The translations under genes were made by a program, and so were the position numbers. Shown here in pieces: positions 9,941 through 21,010 of a stretch of 64,000 bases of DNA. Under the pieces are notes generated by a model. It did not search any database, was not told where the DNA came from, and saw only the letters and a list, made by a program, of their open reading frames with translations. Every line of letters starts with the position of its first letter. The stretch's first letter is position 1. Source of the DNA: Zeugodacus cucurbitae (Eukaryota; Arthropoda; Insecta; Diptera; Tephritidae); NCBI RefSeq assembly GCF_028554725.1, contig NC_071668.1, forward strand, positions 75,881,719-75,945,718. The letters are read 5' to 3'.

Positions 9941-12900
9941 GGAATGGCTTGTAGGTATGAATTCTAAACTAATTGTTGACTGCATCTATTTTCAAATAAA
10001 TTTGTGCAGAGCATTTCCTTTAACCGGATGGAAGGAAGGAAGAAAGATTATTTTCCGCTAAGTGTAGGAAGAACAAATACGTTGCATTACTTAGTAAGCA
10101 GAAAGTAAACTTTAGCAAACAAACGGAAAACTTTTAAAGTTTGCCACCAAATTACGCACACACGCAGAAATTATTATGAAAATCACCAAATTAATTGCGA
10201 ATTGGTACGTGGGCACATAAACCGAAATTGCTTCCGCACGCACGGAGGTCATAAAAGCAATTGTGCTAAAAGGTGTGAGAAAAATGTGACTTATAAATTA
10301 AAAAAAAAAACTTTGAAGATATGTTTTATAAATATTGCAGGCGTGTTCAAAGCTTCGCGTCCAAAAGTACTCCATAGACTTTGGTGCTGTATTAAAAATG
10401 CTTATGTAAGCGTTGTCACCGAAAATGGCTCTCATTTGCGCACAAATTTTGTATTTTCAATGCTTATAGACTAATAAAAACTTAACGTTTCACATATACT
10501 ATATGTATATAGGTGTATGTGTGAGTAGATATACAAAACGTACGCAAATTTCCAGACACTCTGTCACCATTTCGCAAATATTTACGATTGCCTGGTGGTC
10601 CGTGCGCCTGTGGCGTCACTGCACTTCTACCCAAATCAAATCCAAAAAAAAAAGACAGAAACAAAAAACTTTGGCTTTGTGTGCCACATCCGGTTTATAG
10701 CCGTTGGCTGACCGTTTCGCAATAAAAATCCATACCCATGGCGTTGCCAGCTCTTCTATATTTCATGCTTGGCGCTTTTATTCGAGCGCAGCAGAGCGTG
10801 CATGCTAAGAGCGTAAGTGCGTAACTGTTCGTGTTGTTTGTGTGTTTTAGTAGTTTTAGAGTTAAATTTTATTGGTTTTTAACATTCTCTTTTCAATGGG
10901 GGATTTTTACTCAGCTGCGTTGTATTCTATGGAGTATTTTACTTGATTTTTCACCGAACTCACTGTAGCTTTGGTTGGCGTTTGCTGGTAAATTTTCCAT
11001 TAATGTTTTGTTTACTATAAATATTAGTGTCTCTTCATGCACATTTTCACTGTTTGACTTTACGTACAGTCAATTTGACGTCATGGTAGCTATGTAAATA
11101 TTTCAGGAGTTGACCTTGATCGCATTTAATGGACATAATTTTGTTGAAATTTTTTTTCTTTTATTTAAATTAGTTTTTTATGTGTATTGATATGAAAAAT
11201 AGCTTAAGTTGACTTAACTTAATTTAAATAATATTTTTTTTTTAGGAAAAATAATTGGAAAAGGGAAATTTTCAAAAGTAAGTGAATCAATTATATATTA
11301 TTATGGGAAGAACGCTGAAGTTCAATTAGTTACAAAAAATCTTTGTTTGGAAAAAAATTTAGAAAAAATAATTTTTAAAAAATTATTTGAAAATATAAAT
11401 TTTTTAAAAAGAAAATTCTTACTATTAGTAGATACTGTTTCAAAGTAACAGAATATTTTTTATGATTACTAGTACGCTTTAACATATTTTAAATTGATTT
11501 AATTCATGAAATTATGTGTATTGAAAAATTCAAAACCGTAACAAACTAATTTAAAAGTGAGTTGCAAGGTTATATGATTCTAGAGACTCAATTACAATAA
11601 AATTATTAGCTAAGTTATAATTTCTTTAATTATTTTTTATATTTGGCTTTTTCCAGCATGCATTTTGACAATGCGCCAAAACGTAGGCCAGGTTTTCATT
11701 ACTTGAGAGTGAAAATTGGTAAGTGGTGGTGAAATCCAGGATTTTGTAGTTACAAAAAAATTAAGTTTGGTGAATTGAATTTTACGCTTAGAAAAATATT
11801 TATTTTTTTTGTAAAAAAATTAGGGAAAATAAATATTTTATTTTTTTTTGTAAATAAACTATTTTTTTGTTATTTAAAAAAGATTAAGTTTGGTGAATTG
11901 AATTTTACACTTAGAAAAATATTTATTTTTTTTTAGTTAGGGAAAATATTTTTTTTAATTATTATTATTTTTTTTTTTTTGTAAAAAAAGATGCCAAATT
12001 ATTTTTTAAAAATTTTACAATAAAATTATTTTTATTCATTTTTGTAAAAAAAAAAATAAAAAAAATAATTTCCAAATATTTTACAAAAAATTCTGTGGAT
12101 TTAAGGGACAATAACAACATATAGAACTTCATCAAAATTGCAAATATAAAATATTTTTTCTGCGCAGTGTACTACACCAACAACATTCTCAAGATAAATG
12201 ATTTTTCACCAGCAAACTTTTCACAAAATTTCCATTGTCACACACAGAAAAATAGCATGCATTTCTGGCATGAAATTCACCAACGACGCTGTTGTGCCTG
12301 ACTGCTGTGTTATAATTAACACACCATATGCTTTTATTATGGCACTAAAGAGCTCGAATTTCATTTCACCCTCCTCAAAAAAAGTTGTTATTTTCGTTTT
12401 ATTTTTCAGTTTGTTTTTGTATTTTTTGTTGTGTTTTTTGAGACACGCTACTGCCTTTAAAATTTATTTACGGTTTTTTGTTGCAGTGGTCATGCTTTGG
12501 TGCACCTGCCACATAATGAATGACAGTCAGGTAAGCAAATATATATATTTATGTATATACAAGCAGGCATAGCTACATAAGCCACATGTTTTTCACTGTT
12601 TGTATGTGTGTGTGCATGTTGGTTAAATGAATAGCCAGCCGAGAATCATGACAGTTTGTTAGGCGCTCAGTCGCTGGGGTGACATATTATTGTCGACATT
12701 ACTGTCACGGCTTGGTCACATACGTTAGGGAGTATGCAAAAATCACTTTACTTTACTTCAAATAAGCGTGCATATAAGTATATTTTTACAAAGGTTGAAG
12801 CATGTGTATATGCAGATACGTAAATTTGTATGTTTGTGCGCATACACCGCTGCTTTATGACACATAATTACAGTTGCTTGTAATTACAGCTGTAAAATAT

Positions 12901-13222
12901 AATAAAAATTACGGTAAAATTCACATTACATCTCACGGTTACATGCATTTGCACACGAATGCACTGGCAATGAAATGCTTTTCTATTTTTAAGTTTGCTA
13001 TTTTCTGATTGCTTCTGATTGGAGAGTAGTTAAAATGGATTTTAATGAGACGCACACATTTTTGATAACTCATATGCTATAGAACGAGCGAAAAATATAT
13101 TTTTGAAGAAAAAATCAGTATGAAAATAAATCAAAATTAAACAAGAAAAATAATACCCTCCCCCCAAACATGTATAGAATAAAATCGTATATATAGTAAG
13201 TAAAGCAACACAATCTCTTTTT
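9941..13222. other. Intergenic; very AT-rich core at 11220-12090
   Basis: Mostly featureless. The 11.2-12.1 kb part is composed of A and T runs. An open frame at 12198-12572 (124 codons) includes a long hydrophobic stretch and overlaps CAG before GTAAGC at 12531. T-rich DNA readily encodes hydrophobic residues, so I do not call it a gene. Confidence 0.55.
11757..11950. repeat. Local direct repeat, about 122 bp apart
   Basis: The phrase AAGTTTGGTGAATTGAATTT plus 'tac.cttagaaaaatatttatttttt' occurs from about 11764 and again from about 11886. Both are followed by 'tagggaaaat'. It is a simple tandem duplication in AT-rich sequence. Confidence 0.8.
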
Positions 13223-13376
13223 CCCAAATTTCTACTTTCCAATTTATATTATTTTATTAAAAATTTGACTGTTATTGTTATAATATTTTAGTAGTAAGAT
13301 TGGCAATTCTAATATGAATATTATCTCGAGATCCGAGAAAAAAATCCAAAATTTATAATTTCCAATTTATATTATT

Positions 13377-14212
13377 ATAACAGGGTATTTTAAGTTTGTC
13401 ACGAGTTTGTAACACCCAGAAGGAAGCGTCGGAGACCCTATAAAGTATATATATAAATGATCAGTATGTTGAACTAGTCCTTCAGTTTTTAAGATATCGT
13501 TTTGAAATTTTGCAGATGTTATTTTCTCTTCAAGAAACTGCTCATTTGTCGGAACTGCCGATATCGGACCACTATATCATATAGTTGCCATACAAACTGA
13601 ACGATCGGAATCAAGGGCTTGTGTGGAAAACTTCCGTATTTTACTACATATCTTCTAGAAATTTGGTGTGAGTTATTGTTCATAGAAATAATTTAATCTC
13701 CGAAAAAATTGTTCAGATCGGTTCACTATAGGATATAGCTGCCATACAAACCGAACGATCGGAATCAATGGCTTGTATGGAAAACTTTCGTATTTTACTA
13801 CATATCTTCTAGAAATTTGGTGTGAGTTATTGTTCATAGAAATAATTTAATCTCCGAAAAAATTGTTCAGATCGGTTCACTATAGCATATAGCTGCCATA
13901 CAAACCGAACGATCGGAGTCAATGGCTTGTATGGAAATTTTTCGCATTTGACGTGGTATCTTCACGAAATTTGACATGGATTACTGCTTAAGGTAATAAT
14001 ATAATCTCCAAAGAAATTGTTCAGATCGGTTAACTATATAACCTTAATGTTTCTAGCAAACAACCCGGCTAAAAAGAATTAGTAAAATGTTTCTTTTTTT
14101 TACTTATTTTTTCTTACGTCTTTAGATTTGCTTAAACACATAGTTACTAAAAGAAATGCACGTGTGAAGGGTATATTAGCTTCGGTACAGCCGAAGTTAA
14201 CGTTTTTTCTTG
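13377..14212 (-). mobile_element. Dispersed repeat family B, full copy, minus orientation
   Basis: Read on the plus strand it starts ATAACAGGGTATTTTAAGT and ends with the hairpin CTTCGGTACAGCCGAAG followed by TTAACGTTTTTTCTTG. The second copy at 52796-53395 has the same landmarks in the opposite orientation. The body holds four diverged 154-bp units. Relative to the other copy it lacks the roughly 65-bp CAGACGGAC-rich segment next to the 'tgatcagtatgttgaac' block. No ORF is present. The layout (terminal stem-loop, central tandem repeats) resembles Drosophila DINE/Helentron elements; class is inferred. Confidence 0.75.
13483..14040 (-). repeat. Four 154-bp central tandem repeats of family B
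   Basis: Units begin near 13483, 13637, 13791 and 13945. The middle two, starting with TATTTTACTACATATCTTCT, are almost identical. The outer two are clearly diverged. Each unit carries 'ttgttcagatcggttcacta' and 'gccatacaaaccgaacgatc'. The period is the same as in the copy at 52913-53220, which has two units. Confidence 0.9.
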
Positions 14213-14256
14213 TTTTATTAAAAATTTTGACTGTCATTGTTACACATTAATTTTAG

Positions 14257-15178
14257 TTTCTGTTCTTTGTTCTTTTTGCAACATTTATGTAATATACGTG
14301 AAACTTAAACAATCAAATAAAAGTACGTGTGCCCACTCTCTTCTCTAGCGCACTACTGAGATGATGCTGCATGGACTTGTGTCTCGTTTAAAGTCAATTT
14401 TTGTTTGTCCTTTTATTGGAATTGAAATTCTGTCGGTTGTCAAACTTTATGTCGCACTCAATTTAACTTTTGCGATTACTACCTTGACCTTGAAAAGTTT
14501 TTAAATGTGCATGCGTAGACTGTTCTCTTTGCCATTGGTAAAATGACATAGTCACGTGTATACAACGACATGAGCTGATACCAATGAATATTATGAAATT
14601 CTCAGTTAAATATTTTCCATATGAAGATTAACGAATTTTCATAAAACTAATAATAACTTTAAGAAAGTGTAGACAGAGTGGAAAACTTTGCTTACAAAGC
14701 AAGGTAGCATAGCTCACAAATGAAGAAATTATTTGACACTTTTGTAGGGATAAGAAAGCATGAGTCATGTATTTGTATAGATTTTAGAATTTAAAAACAG
14801 AAATTTAGTTAATTAAGTTACCAAAGTTTAACATCAAAGTATGATAAACACTAAGTTAAGGTACTATACTCGTTAAGCTAGGCTTCATATACTAGAATAA
14901 GCTATATTTACTGCCTTACTATAGCATTATATATTAACTCATGAAATTTCACATTATCATAACACAATTTTTAGAATTGATTTCTCCTGTGGTTGTCGTA
15001 ATTTGTCGATAATAATTGACGAAGCACAAATGAACAAATTTTTCTTTCAATAATTCTTAGTCAGAGAACTTTTTTCCTATCTTCTCATATAAGAAAGTTT
15101 CCAAAACAAGTATTTTACCTACTATCGTAACGTAAGCATTCCTCACTTAAAGAAGTTATAAGCAGAAGTACCCAGCAA
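14257..15178. other. Intergenic, no gene seen
   Basis: AT-rich spacer with no recognised repeat or coding region. Confidence 0.6.
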
Positions 15179-16050
15179 TGGTACACGGATGGGTCTAAGA
15201 CAACAGGTGGCCGGGCTCATGGGACTGCGCATCAAGCTGTCGGTGCCCATGAGACATTTTCCCAGTATCTATCAAGCTGTGGCTATTAGCATATGTGCTG
15301 AAGTAATTTTTGACAGGGACTATCTCGGTGAACGAATTGCCATCATTAGTGATAGCCAGGTGGCTCTCCAGGCACTGTCATCCTTCGAAATAAACTAGGG
15401 GTTGGTTCTGGACTGCATCGGAAAACTTAATATAGTGTGCAGCAACAACAGCTTAATCTTGTTCTGGGTACCGGGACACAGGGCATACAAGACAACGAAC
15501 TTGCAGACCAACTAGCTAAAAAGGCCGCGGCTGCCAGGTCGGTGGGGCCGGAGCCCTTCGCTGCTGTTGGTCCGCAAGTTCTCAGAATTAGACCACTAGA
15601 AGACGAACTGGCAAGTAGGAATCGCTACTGGCTGCACTTGCAGGGACTTCGCCACTCCAAACTGTTTCTAGGGGGATACAACCGGATGAGATTCAAACAA
15701 CTTATTACGCTACCAAGAAACTAAATGAGACAACTAGTGGCACTTTACACCGCCCACTGCAGATTAAGGCGTCATCTGAACAAACTCGGAATCTGCTCAA
15801 CGGACCTGTGTAGATTCTGTGTTCTAGAAGCGGAAACACCTGAGCATCTACTCCTGGACTGTCACGCGATTGCGGGGATAAGGATCCAGGTAATGGAATC
15901 TCTATATCCCCAAAGGGAAAGTATCGCGTCCACCAGCCCTGCAGCGCTGCTAAGTTTTCTTAGAGCTACAGGACTGGATGGTATTCTGTGATAAACAGGA
16001 GAGGGCTGTGATAACAGGGTCGCAGTGCGATCTTCAAATAAAATCTATCT
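15179..16050 (+). pseudogene. Non-LTR retrotransposon 3' part: RNase H domain and CCHC knuckle
   Basis: WYTDGSKTTGG (first RNase H aspartate) is followed in the next frame by SICAEV and IISDSQ. Then come LFWVPGHR, a shift, and GIQDNELADQLAKKAAA (last aspartate), so the D-E-D-D set can be traced. After a nonsense TAA at 15722 in place of a probable GAA, the frame continues MRQLVALYTAHCRLRRHLNK. It contains C-x2-C-x8-H-x4-C (CRFC...HLLLDC) and ends at 15991. The 3' UTR ends near 16045 with AATAAAATCTATCTATC. At least two frameshifts and two stops make it dead. It is GC-richer than its surroundings, as expected for an inserted coding element of the I/R1/jockey assemblage. Confidence 0.88.
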
Positions 16051-16172
16051 ATCGTCACGTAACAGCAGAAGTCTCATAGATTCTTAGGTCACTTTCATTA
16101 GAGATCTAATAAATCTTAACTTCATAAAACTAATCTTGATACAAGCAAAAATCACATAACTTCTTTGAACTA

Positions 16173-16340
16173 CAGTTGAACTTTCATAACTCGAACTTCT
16201 ATAGCTCCGAAGTTCTCCATAACTCGAACGCTTAAGTTGGAATAGAATTCAAATTCTATACAAATTACCTTCTATAACTCGAAGTTTCTCTAATTCGAGC
16301 TTTTTGTGGATTATGGTGATTCGAGTTATTAAAGTTCAAC
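16173..16340. mobile_element. pogo/Tigger-like MITE, about 168 bp
   Basis: CAGTTGAACTTTCATAACTC after TA (16171-16172) mirrors GTTCAACTTTAATAACTCGA (reverse complement of the right end, TA at 16341-16342). The ACTCGAAxTT words recur inside. The related copy at 49707-50163 shares the CTAACTCGAATCACCATAA-type terminus. There is no ORF. Confidence 0.75.
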
Positions 16341-16342
16341 TA

Positions 16343-18805
16343 CATATATATAAGAGAGCAATTGTTTGACCATTTTTTAAAGAAACAAGAATTTATGATT
16401 TATATTGGTTATTATTATACACATCTTGAAAAATATATATTCCCAAAAATAAATTTCTAACAAAGTATCTCATTATATAATTATAATTACTGTATATTTC
16501 TAAAAATAAGCACTCTCTTTTATTTTCACATCCGTTTAACGAAAATTTAAATATTTTACTACGCAACTCTTTTGTTAAAATTTCAAAATATGCACACCAC
16601 GAAATCTTCAATAAAGTTCGCCAAATAAGTCATGCATTGACAAAAAACAAAAAAATAAAGAGAAACAAAGTCAAGCCCAACCCGAAAAATGACGACATCG
16701 TGTAATTCGATAGTAGACCGCGGGACCTGTTATTATGCAATCGAAGTCGTGCCACTACCATAATTTTGCCGACAGTACCATTTATGGCATGAAATATTAG
16801 CATAACATTGACTATTTTTTAGACAGCGCTTAGCGGCCAGCGGGCAGCGGCCAACGACACACAATTCCGTTTTGCTTGGCTTCGAATACAGAAATTCTAA
16901 ATATAACGCTGCTGGCTACTTAGTAGCTAAGCGTAAGCTCTAAATGTTGCTAGCTTTCTGACCGCAAAATCCGATTTTGTTGCTTTGTGCGCTGCGAGCA
17001 CAAGTAAATCGTGTTGCGCATGCGTGCCGCTAATTACTGCAAATCACGCGCTGACCGCGTCTACGCCGCCGTTTTGATTACAGCGCAACGGCAAATATTA
17101 CAATTATGCTTTTTATTTAAATGCTTAGCATGGAACTGGGCTATGCTGAGGTTAAGCTGAAATTGCCTCGAGAACAAGTGGATTTATTATTATGATTCGG
17201 TCGACTATGTTATAAATGAGGCTATTGACTTTGAGAAAATTTATTTGTAGACTTTATATAGATGCATTTTTTTCACTATTAGTTACATTGGTATACATTC
17301 AAGCTAAAGTGACTCTCATATATTTCCCCGAAACGAAACGGATGCATACAAACGAACGATAAAAGTGCTCATATAAATTATTTTCTGAGGTTTTTAAAGC
17401 TGGAACTCCACGCCCCGCTTGTCAGCACATCTTCAGCTCGAGCCGATGGCGGCTGAATAAAACGCTGAATGTCAAGAAGATTCAAAACAAAACTTACCCA
17501 TGTTTTCAGCGCGTATTCAGCTTAAGATAGTCTCTGCTGAATAAAGCGCTGAATACCAAAGAGTCTGAAAAGCAATATTTAAAGTTCTACTAGACAGCAC
17601 ATATATGTAGCTCCAATTACCATATTTCTCCAATAGCAAGGTAAAATATTCATTTAATAAAATGTTCAAAAAATATGTAATTTGGAAATATAAATAATTC
17701 ATCTATACCCTTCCATTTGGACTTTCTAAATAACCTATATTTGCATAAGAAAATACAATTCCTATAAATATAAATAAATATTTACAAAAATTTACGGTAT
17801 TAGGGTGGTTCTTGCAAAATTTATGAACCTCGTTGAGGTTCAATGGACTTCACTATAGACGAGGATAGGTCACCTACGAGTATATTATAATCGAAAAAAA
17901 GTTCTTAAGTATGCGATATATAATATAAGGTGCACCCTAGTGAGCAGCTATTTAAAAATACAACACCCTTATTGAGAATAAGTATCTTCACATATCAAGA
18001 CACATTTGTATTTTTTTACAAGCTTCCTTTTATTTTACTTTTATATTCAAAATTTTTTTATGACGAATTCGTATTTCAGATTACCATCTCTAGCACACAA
18101 ACTGAGTTTACAGTAAATTCAAATTATGATTGCCAAGCAAATCTCATGCGTAGGCAATAAAACAGAAGAGGCCATTCAACGGCTGTCAAATTGTAGAACA
18201 TATGTATGCATGTAACCTACATTAGGACCAAACATCCTTACATCTTGATATATATATTTACAAAAAAATGTGCATGTATTGAGTACATGTCTAGCAAAAG
18301 CACACTCAAAAAGACTCAGGGAAAGTGCTCGAAAGAATACATAAATATTTCATGACAATTTATGCAAGACACGTAAATTTGTTCCGTTCAATCAGGAATC
18401 ATAGATGCAACACTGTGGGCGTCAAGTGGGTGGCACTACGCAGTCATCAGCTATCAAATAGAAAATAGGAAAAGTGACGGCAAACGTTAGGCAACAGAAA
18501 GTAGCTTCGTAGACTGTGTGTTGGCTAGCAATGTCGCCGCAACCAACTCGAAGACACTTTCCCACGACGATGGCGTCAAGCAGACTCGCCTGTTTTCTCA
18601 ACGATATTTGCGGAGTACACAGTAGCTGCTCTTGAACAGCTGGGTAGCTTAATGGGTCGAGTCATAAGTAAACTAAGTTTGTATGTGGTGTGGCAAATTT
18701 CTGCTTCAGTACGCTTGTTGCTGGCATATTTACATAAAAACGACGTTGACTGGTGATTAAAAGAATATTGCCGCATATTTCTTCTTCTTGTGCAAAAAAT
18801 TTATA
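16343..18805. other. Intergenic; a diverged CGCTGAAT repeat at 17449-17575
   Basis: GCTGAATAAAACGCTGAATG and GCTGAATAAAGCGCTGAATA occur about 89 bp apart, each followed by 'caa.ga' and a run of A. No gene was recognised in the stretch. The short ORFs are AT-driven. Confidence 0.55.
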
Positions 18806-20111
18806 AAGGGTGATTTTTTAAGAGCTTGATAACTTTTTTTAAAAAAAAAACGCATAAAATTTGCAAAATCTCATCGGTTCTTTATTTGAAACGTTAGATT
18901 GGTTCATGACATTTACTTTTTGAAGATAATTTCATTTAAATGTTGACCGCGGCTGCGTCTTAGGTGGTCCATTCGGAAAGTCCAATTTTGGGCAACTTTT
19001 TCGAGCATTTCGGCCGGAATAGCCCGAATTTCTTCGGAAATGTTGTCTTCCAAAGCTGGAATAGTTGCTGGCTTATTTCTGTAGACTTTAGACTTGACGT
19101 AGCCCCACAAAAAATAGTCTAAAGGCGTTAAATCGCATGATCTTGGTGGCCAACTTACGGGTCCATTTCTTGAGATGAATTGTTCTCCGAAGTTTTCCCT
19201 CAAAATGGCCATAGAATCGCGAGCTGTGTGGCATGTAGCGCCATCTTGTTGAAACCACATGTCAACCAAGTTCAGTTCTTCCATTTTTGGCAACAAAAAG
19301 TTTGTTAGCATCGAACGATAGCGATCGCCATTCACCGTAACGTTGCGTCCAACAGCATCTTTGAAAAAATACGGTCCAATGATTCCACCAGCGTACAAAC
19401 CACACCAAACAGTGCATTTTTCGGGATGCATGGGCAGTTCTTGAACGGCTTCTGGTTGCTCTTCACCCCAAATGCGGCAATTTTGCTTATTTACGTAGCC
19501 ATTCAACCAGAAATGAGCCTCATCGCTGAACAAAATTTGTCGATAAAAAAGCGGATTTTCTGCCAACTTTTCTAGGGCCCATTCACTGAAAATTCGACGT
19601 TGTGGCAGATCGTTCGGCTTCAGTTCTTGCACGAGCTGTATTTTATACGGTTTTACACCAAGATCTTTGCGTAAAATCTTCCATGTGGTCGAATAACACA
19701 AACCCAATTGCTGCGAACGGCGACGAATCGACATTTCACGGTCTTCAGCCACACTCTCAGAAACAGACGCAATATTCTCTTCTGTACGCACTGTACGCAT
19801 TCGTGTGGTTGGTTTAATGTCCAATAAAGTAAACTGAGTGCGAAACTTGGTCACAATCGCATTAATTGTTTGCTCACTTGGTCGATTATGTAGACCATAA
19901 ATCGGACGTAAAGCGCGAAACACATTTCGAACCGAACACTGATTTTGGTAATAAAATTCAATGATTTGCAAGCGTTGCTCGTTAGTAAGTCTATTCATGA
20001 TGAAATGTCAAAGCATACTGAGCATCTTTCTCTTTGACACCATGTCTGAAATCCCACGTGATCTGTCAAATACTAATGCATGAAAATCCTAACCTCAAAA
20101 AAATCACCCGT
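18806..20111 (-). mobile_element. rosa-type (DD41D) mariner, copy 1, full length 1306 bp
   Basis: Flanked by TA at 18804-18805 and 20112-20113. The ends are AAGGGTGATTTTTTAAGAGC on the left and, as reverse complement, ACGGGTGATTTTTTTGAGGT on the right, so the inverted terminal word is A(A/C)GGGTGATTTTTT. Length is identical to copy 2. The 5' untranslated part is identical to copies 2 and 3 over the bases compared. The 3' untranslated part differs mainly in the length of a T run. The element has one intact transposase gene on the minus strand. Confidence 0.97.
18913..19998 (-). CDS. Mariner transposase, rosa/DD41D group, intact (copy 1)
   Basis: 361 residues. Residues 1-110 hold the two helix-turn-helix DNA-binding modules (MNRLTNEQRLQIIEFYYQNQ at the start; IRRRSQQLGLCYSTTWKILR as the second recognition region). 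The DDE/D domain follows, with D159 in LFSDEAHF, D252 in WFQQDGATCH and D294 in LTPLDYFLWG. Forty-one residues separate D252 and D294, which defines the DD41D (rosa) type and separates it from DD34D mariners. The ATG at 19998 is 113 nt from the terminus. The enzyme would cut and paste the element at TA sites in the nucleus. No stop, frameshift or missing catalytic residue is seen, so activity is plausible. Residue 307 is Arg here and Gly in copy 2. Confidence 0.96.
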   Translation of the reverse strand: MNRLTNEQRLQIIEFYYQNQCSVRNVFRALRPIYGLHNRPSEQTINAIVTKFRTQFTLLDIKPTTRMRTVRTEENIASVSESVAEDREMSIRRRSQQLGLCYSTTWKILRKDLGVKPYKIQLVQELKPNDLPQRRIFSEWALEKLAENPLFYRQILFSDEAHFWLNGYVNKQNCRIWGEEQPEAVQELPMHPEKCTVWCGLYAGGIIGPYFFKDAVGRNVTVNGDRYRSMLTNFLLPKMEELNLVDMWFQQDGATCHTARDSMAILRENFGEQFISRNGPVSWPPRSCDLTPLDYFLWGYVKSKVYRNKPATIPALEDNISEEIRAIPAEMLEKVAQNWTFRMDHLRRSRGQHLNEIIFKK

Positions 20112-20113
20112 TA

Positions 20114-20866
20114 TTTTCTTTTCACAGAATTTGCTTTCACCGCCATTACTGCAATTAAAATCACATTTATTTATGCATATTCTTTTGCTCTCATTGTACT
20201 TTATTTCCCACATTTCCACTGTCTATTATCTCAGGCGTTTGTTTTTTGTTTTTTTTTTTCATTTTTCTTACCATGTCTGCGCTTGGCTTCTACTTATTCG
20301 TAATTACATCTTTAATTATGCAAATTCTGTGCAATAACATTGAGTTGATTACACACAGCGCTCTTGAATTTTAAGAGTTATTGAACAATTGAAGTTAGTG
20401 TGGTTGTTATTTATGTTCCAGAGAGATTGGAAATAATTAATGAAATTTAATTTTTTTGTTATAATATTAATACTTATGGACTTTTTGTGATGAAATATAT
20501 GATTTTCGGGCGACACATATTTCTTTACGTGCAAAAAATTCTCCATTTCCACTCTGAAAAGTATGGCTCATGATGTGGACCATTAGTTTATCAAAGATTT
20601 CAAAATCTTTTTGAGATTGTTTCATAGTAGAGCCCATCGTACATCTTGTCATACAGTAGTAATTGCTTCATATGATATTTGAAGAGCATCCTCTCTGTTT
20701 TTCAAGAGAAAGAGAGATAGATATAAGCTTGAGCCTGCTCTCCAGATGATTTGATAGTTTTAGATTTAATTTATTCAAAAAATTCTCAAAACTAGAAAAT
20801 TGGGATATTGCATTACGGGACATTAACTACTCTAACTTAAACCACATATTATAATCTTCAATGTTA
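20114..20866. other. Intergenic, no gene seen
   Basis: Spacer on the 5' side of mariner copy 1. The overlapping hydrophobic ORFs at 20034-20337 are T-rich frame artefacts that start inside the mariner 5' end. Confidence 0.6.
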
Positions 20867-21010
20867 CGAGGTGTGTTCAAAAAATAACGGGAATTTTCGA
20901 ATTTGAAAAAATCATATTTATTAATTCGCCTAAATTAATTCTGACTGAAGTACAATTTCAGAAATTTTTTTTTTTGAAATTTCAAAATTCCCGTTATTTT
21001 TTGAACGAGT
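20867..21010. mobile_element. Mariner-derived MITE with GTTCAAAAAATAACGGGAAT ends
   Basis: CGAGGTGTGTTCAAAAAATA at the left (after TA, 20865-20866) mirrors the reverse complement of the right end, CTCGTTCAAAAAATAACGGG. Only about 70 bp lie between the arms. The relative at 37157-37246 has the same arms. No coding capacity. Confidence 0.8.

Larger units (their letters stand above)
13223..14256. repeat. Duplicated target site bracketing family B
   Basis: A segment at 13223-13292 (P1-Q1: 'tttccaatttatattat' joined directly to TTATTAAAAATTTGACTG) recurs as P2 at 13346-13376 and Q2 at 14213-14256. The family B element lies exactly between P2 and Q2. P1-Q1 is therefore an unfilled paralogous site. 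Confidence 0.7.

Noticed and set aside
12198..12572. 124-codon ORF with a hydrophobic segment and an internal CAG/GTAAGC donor word
   Set aside because: T-rich DNA gives hydrophobic frames easily; no acceptor exon, no signal-peptide pattern at its start, no recognised family.
19602..19817. 71-residue frame antisense to the mariner transposase (also at 25644-25859)
   Set aside because: It is repeated only because the transposase gene is; a shadow frame of a real coding sequence.
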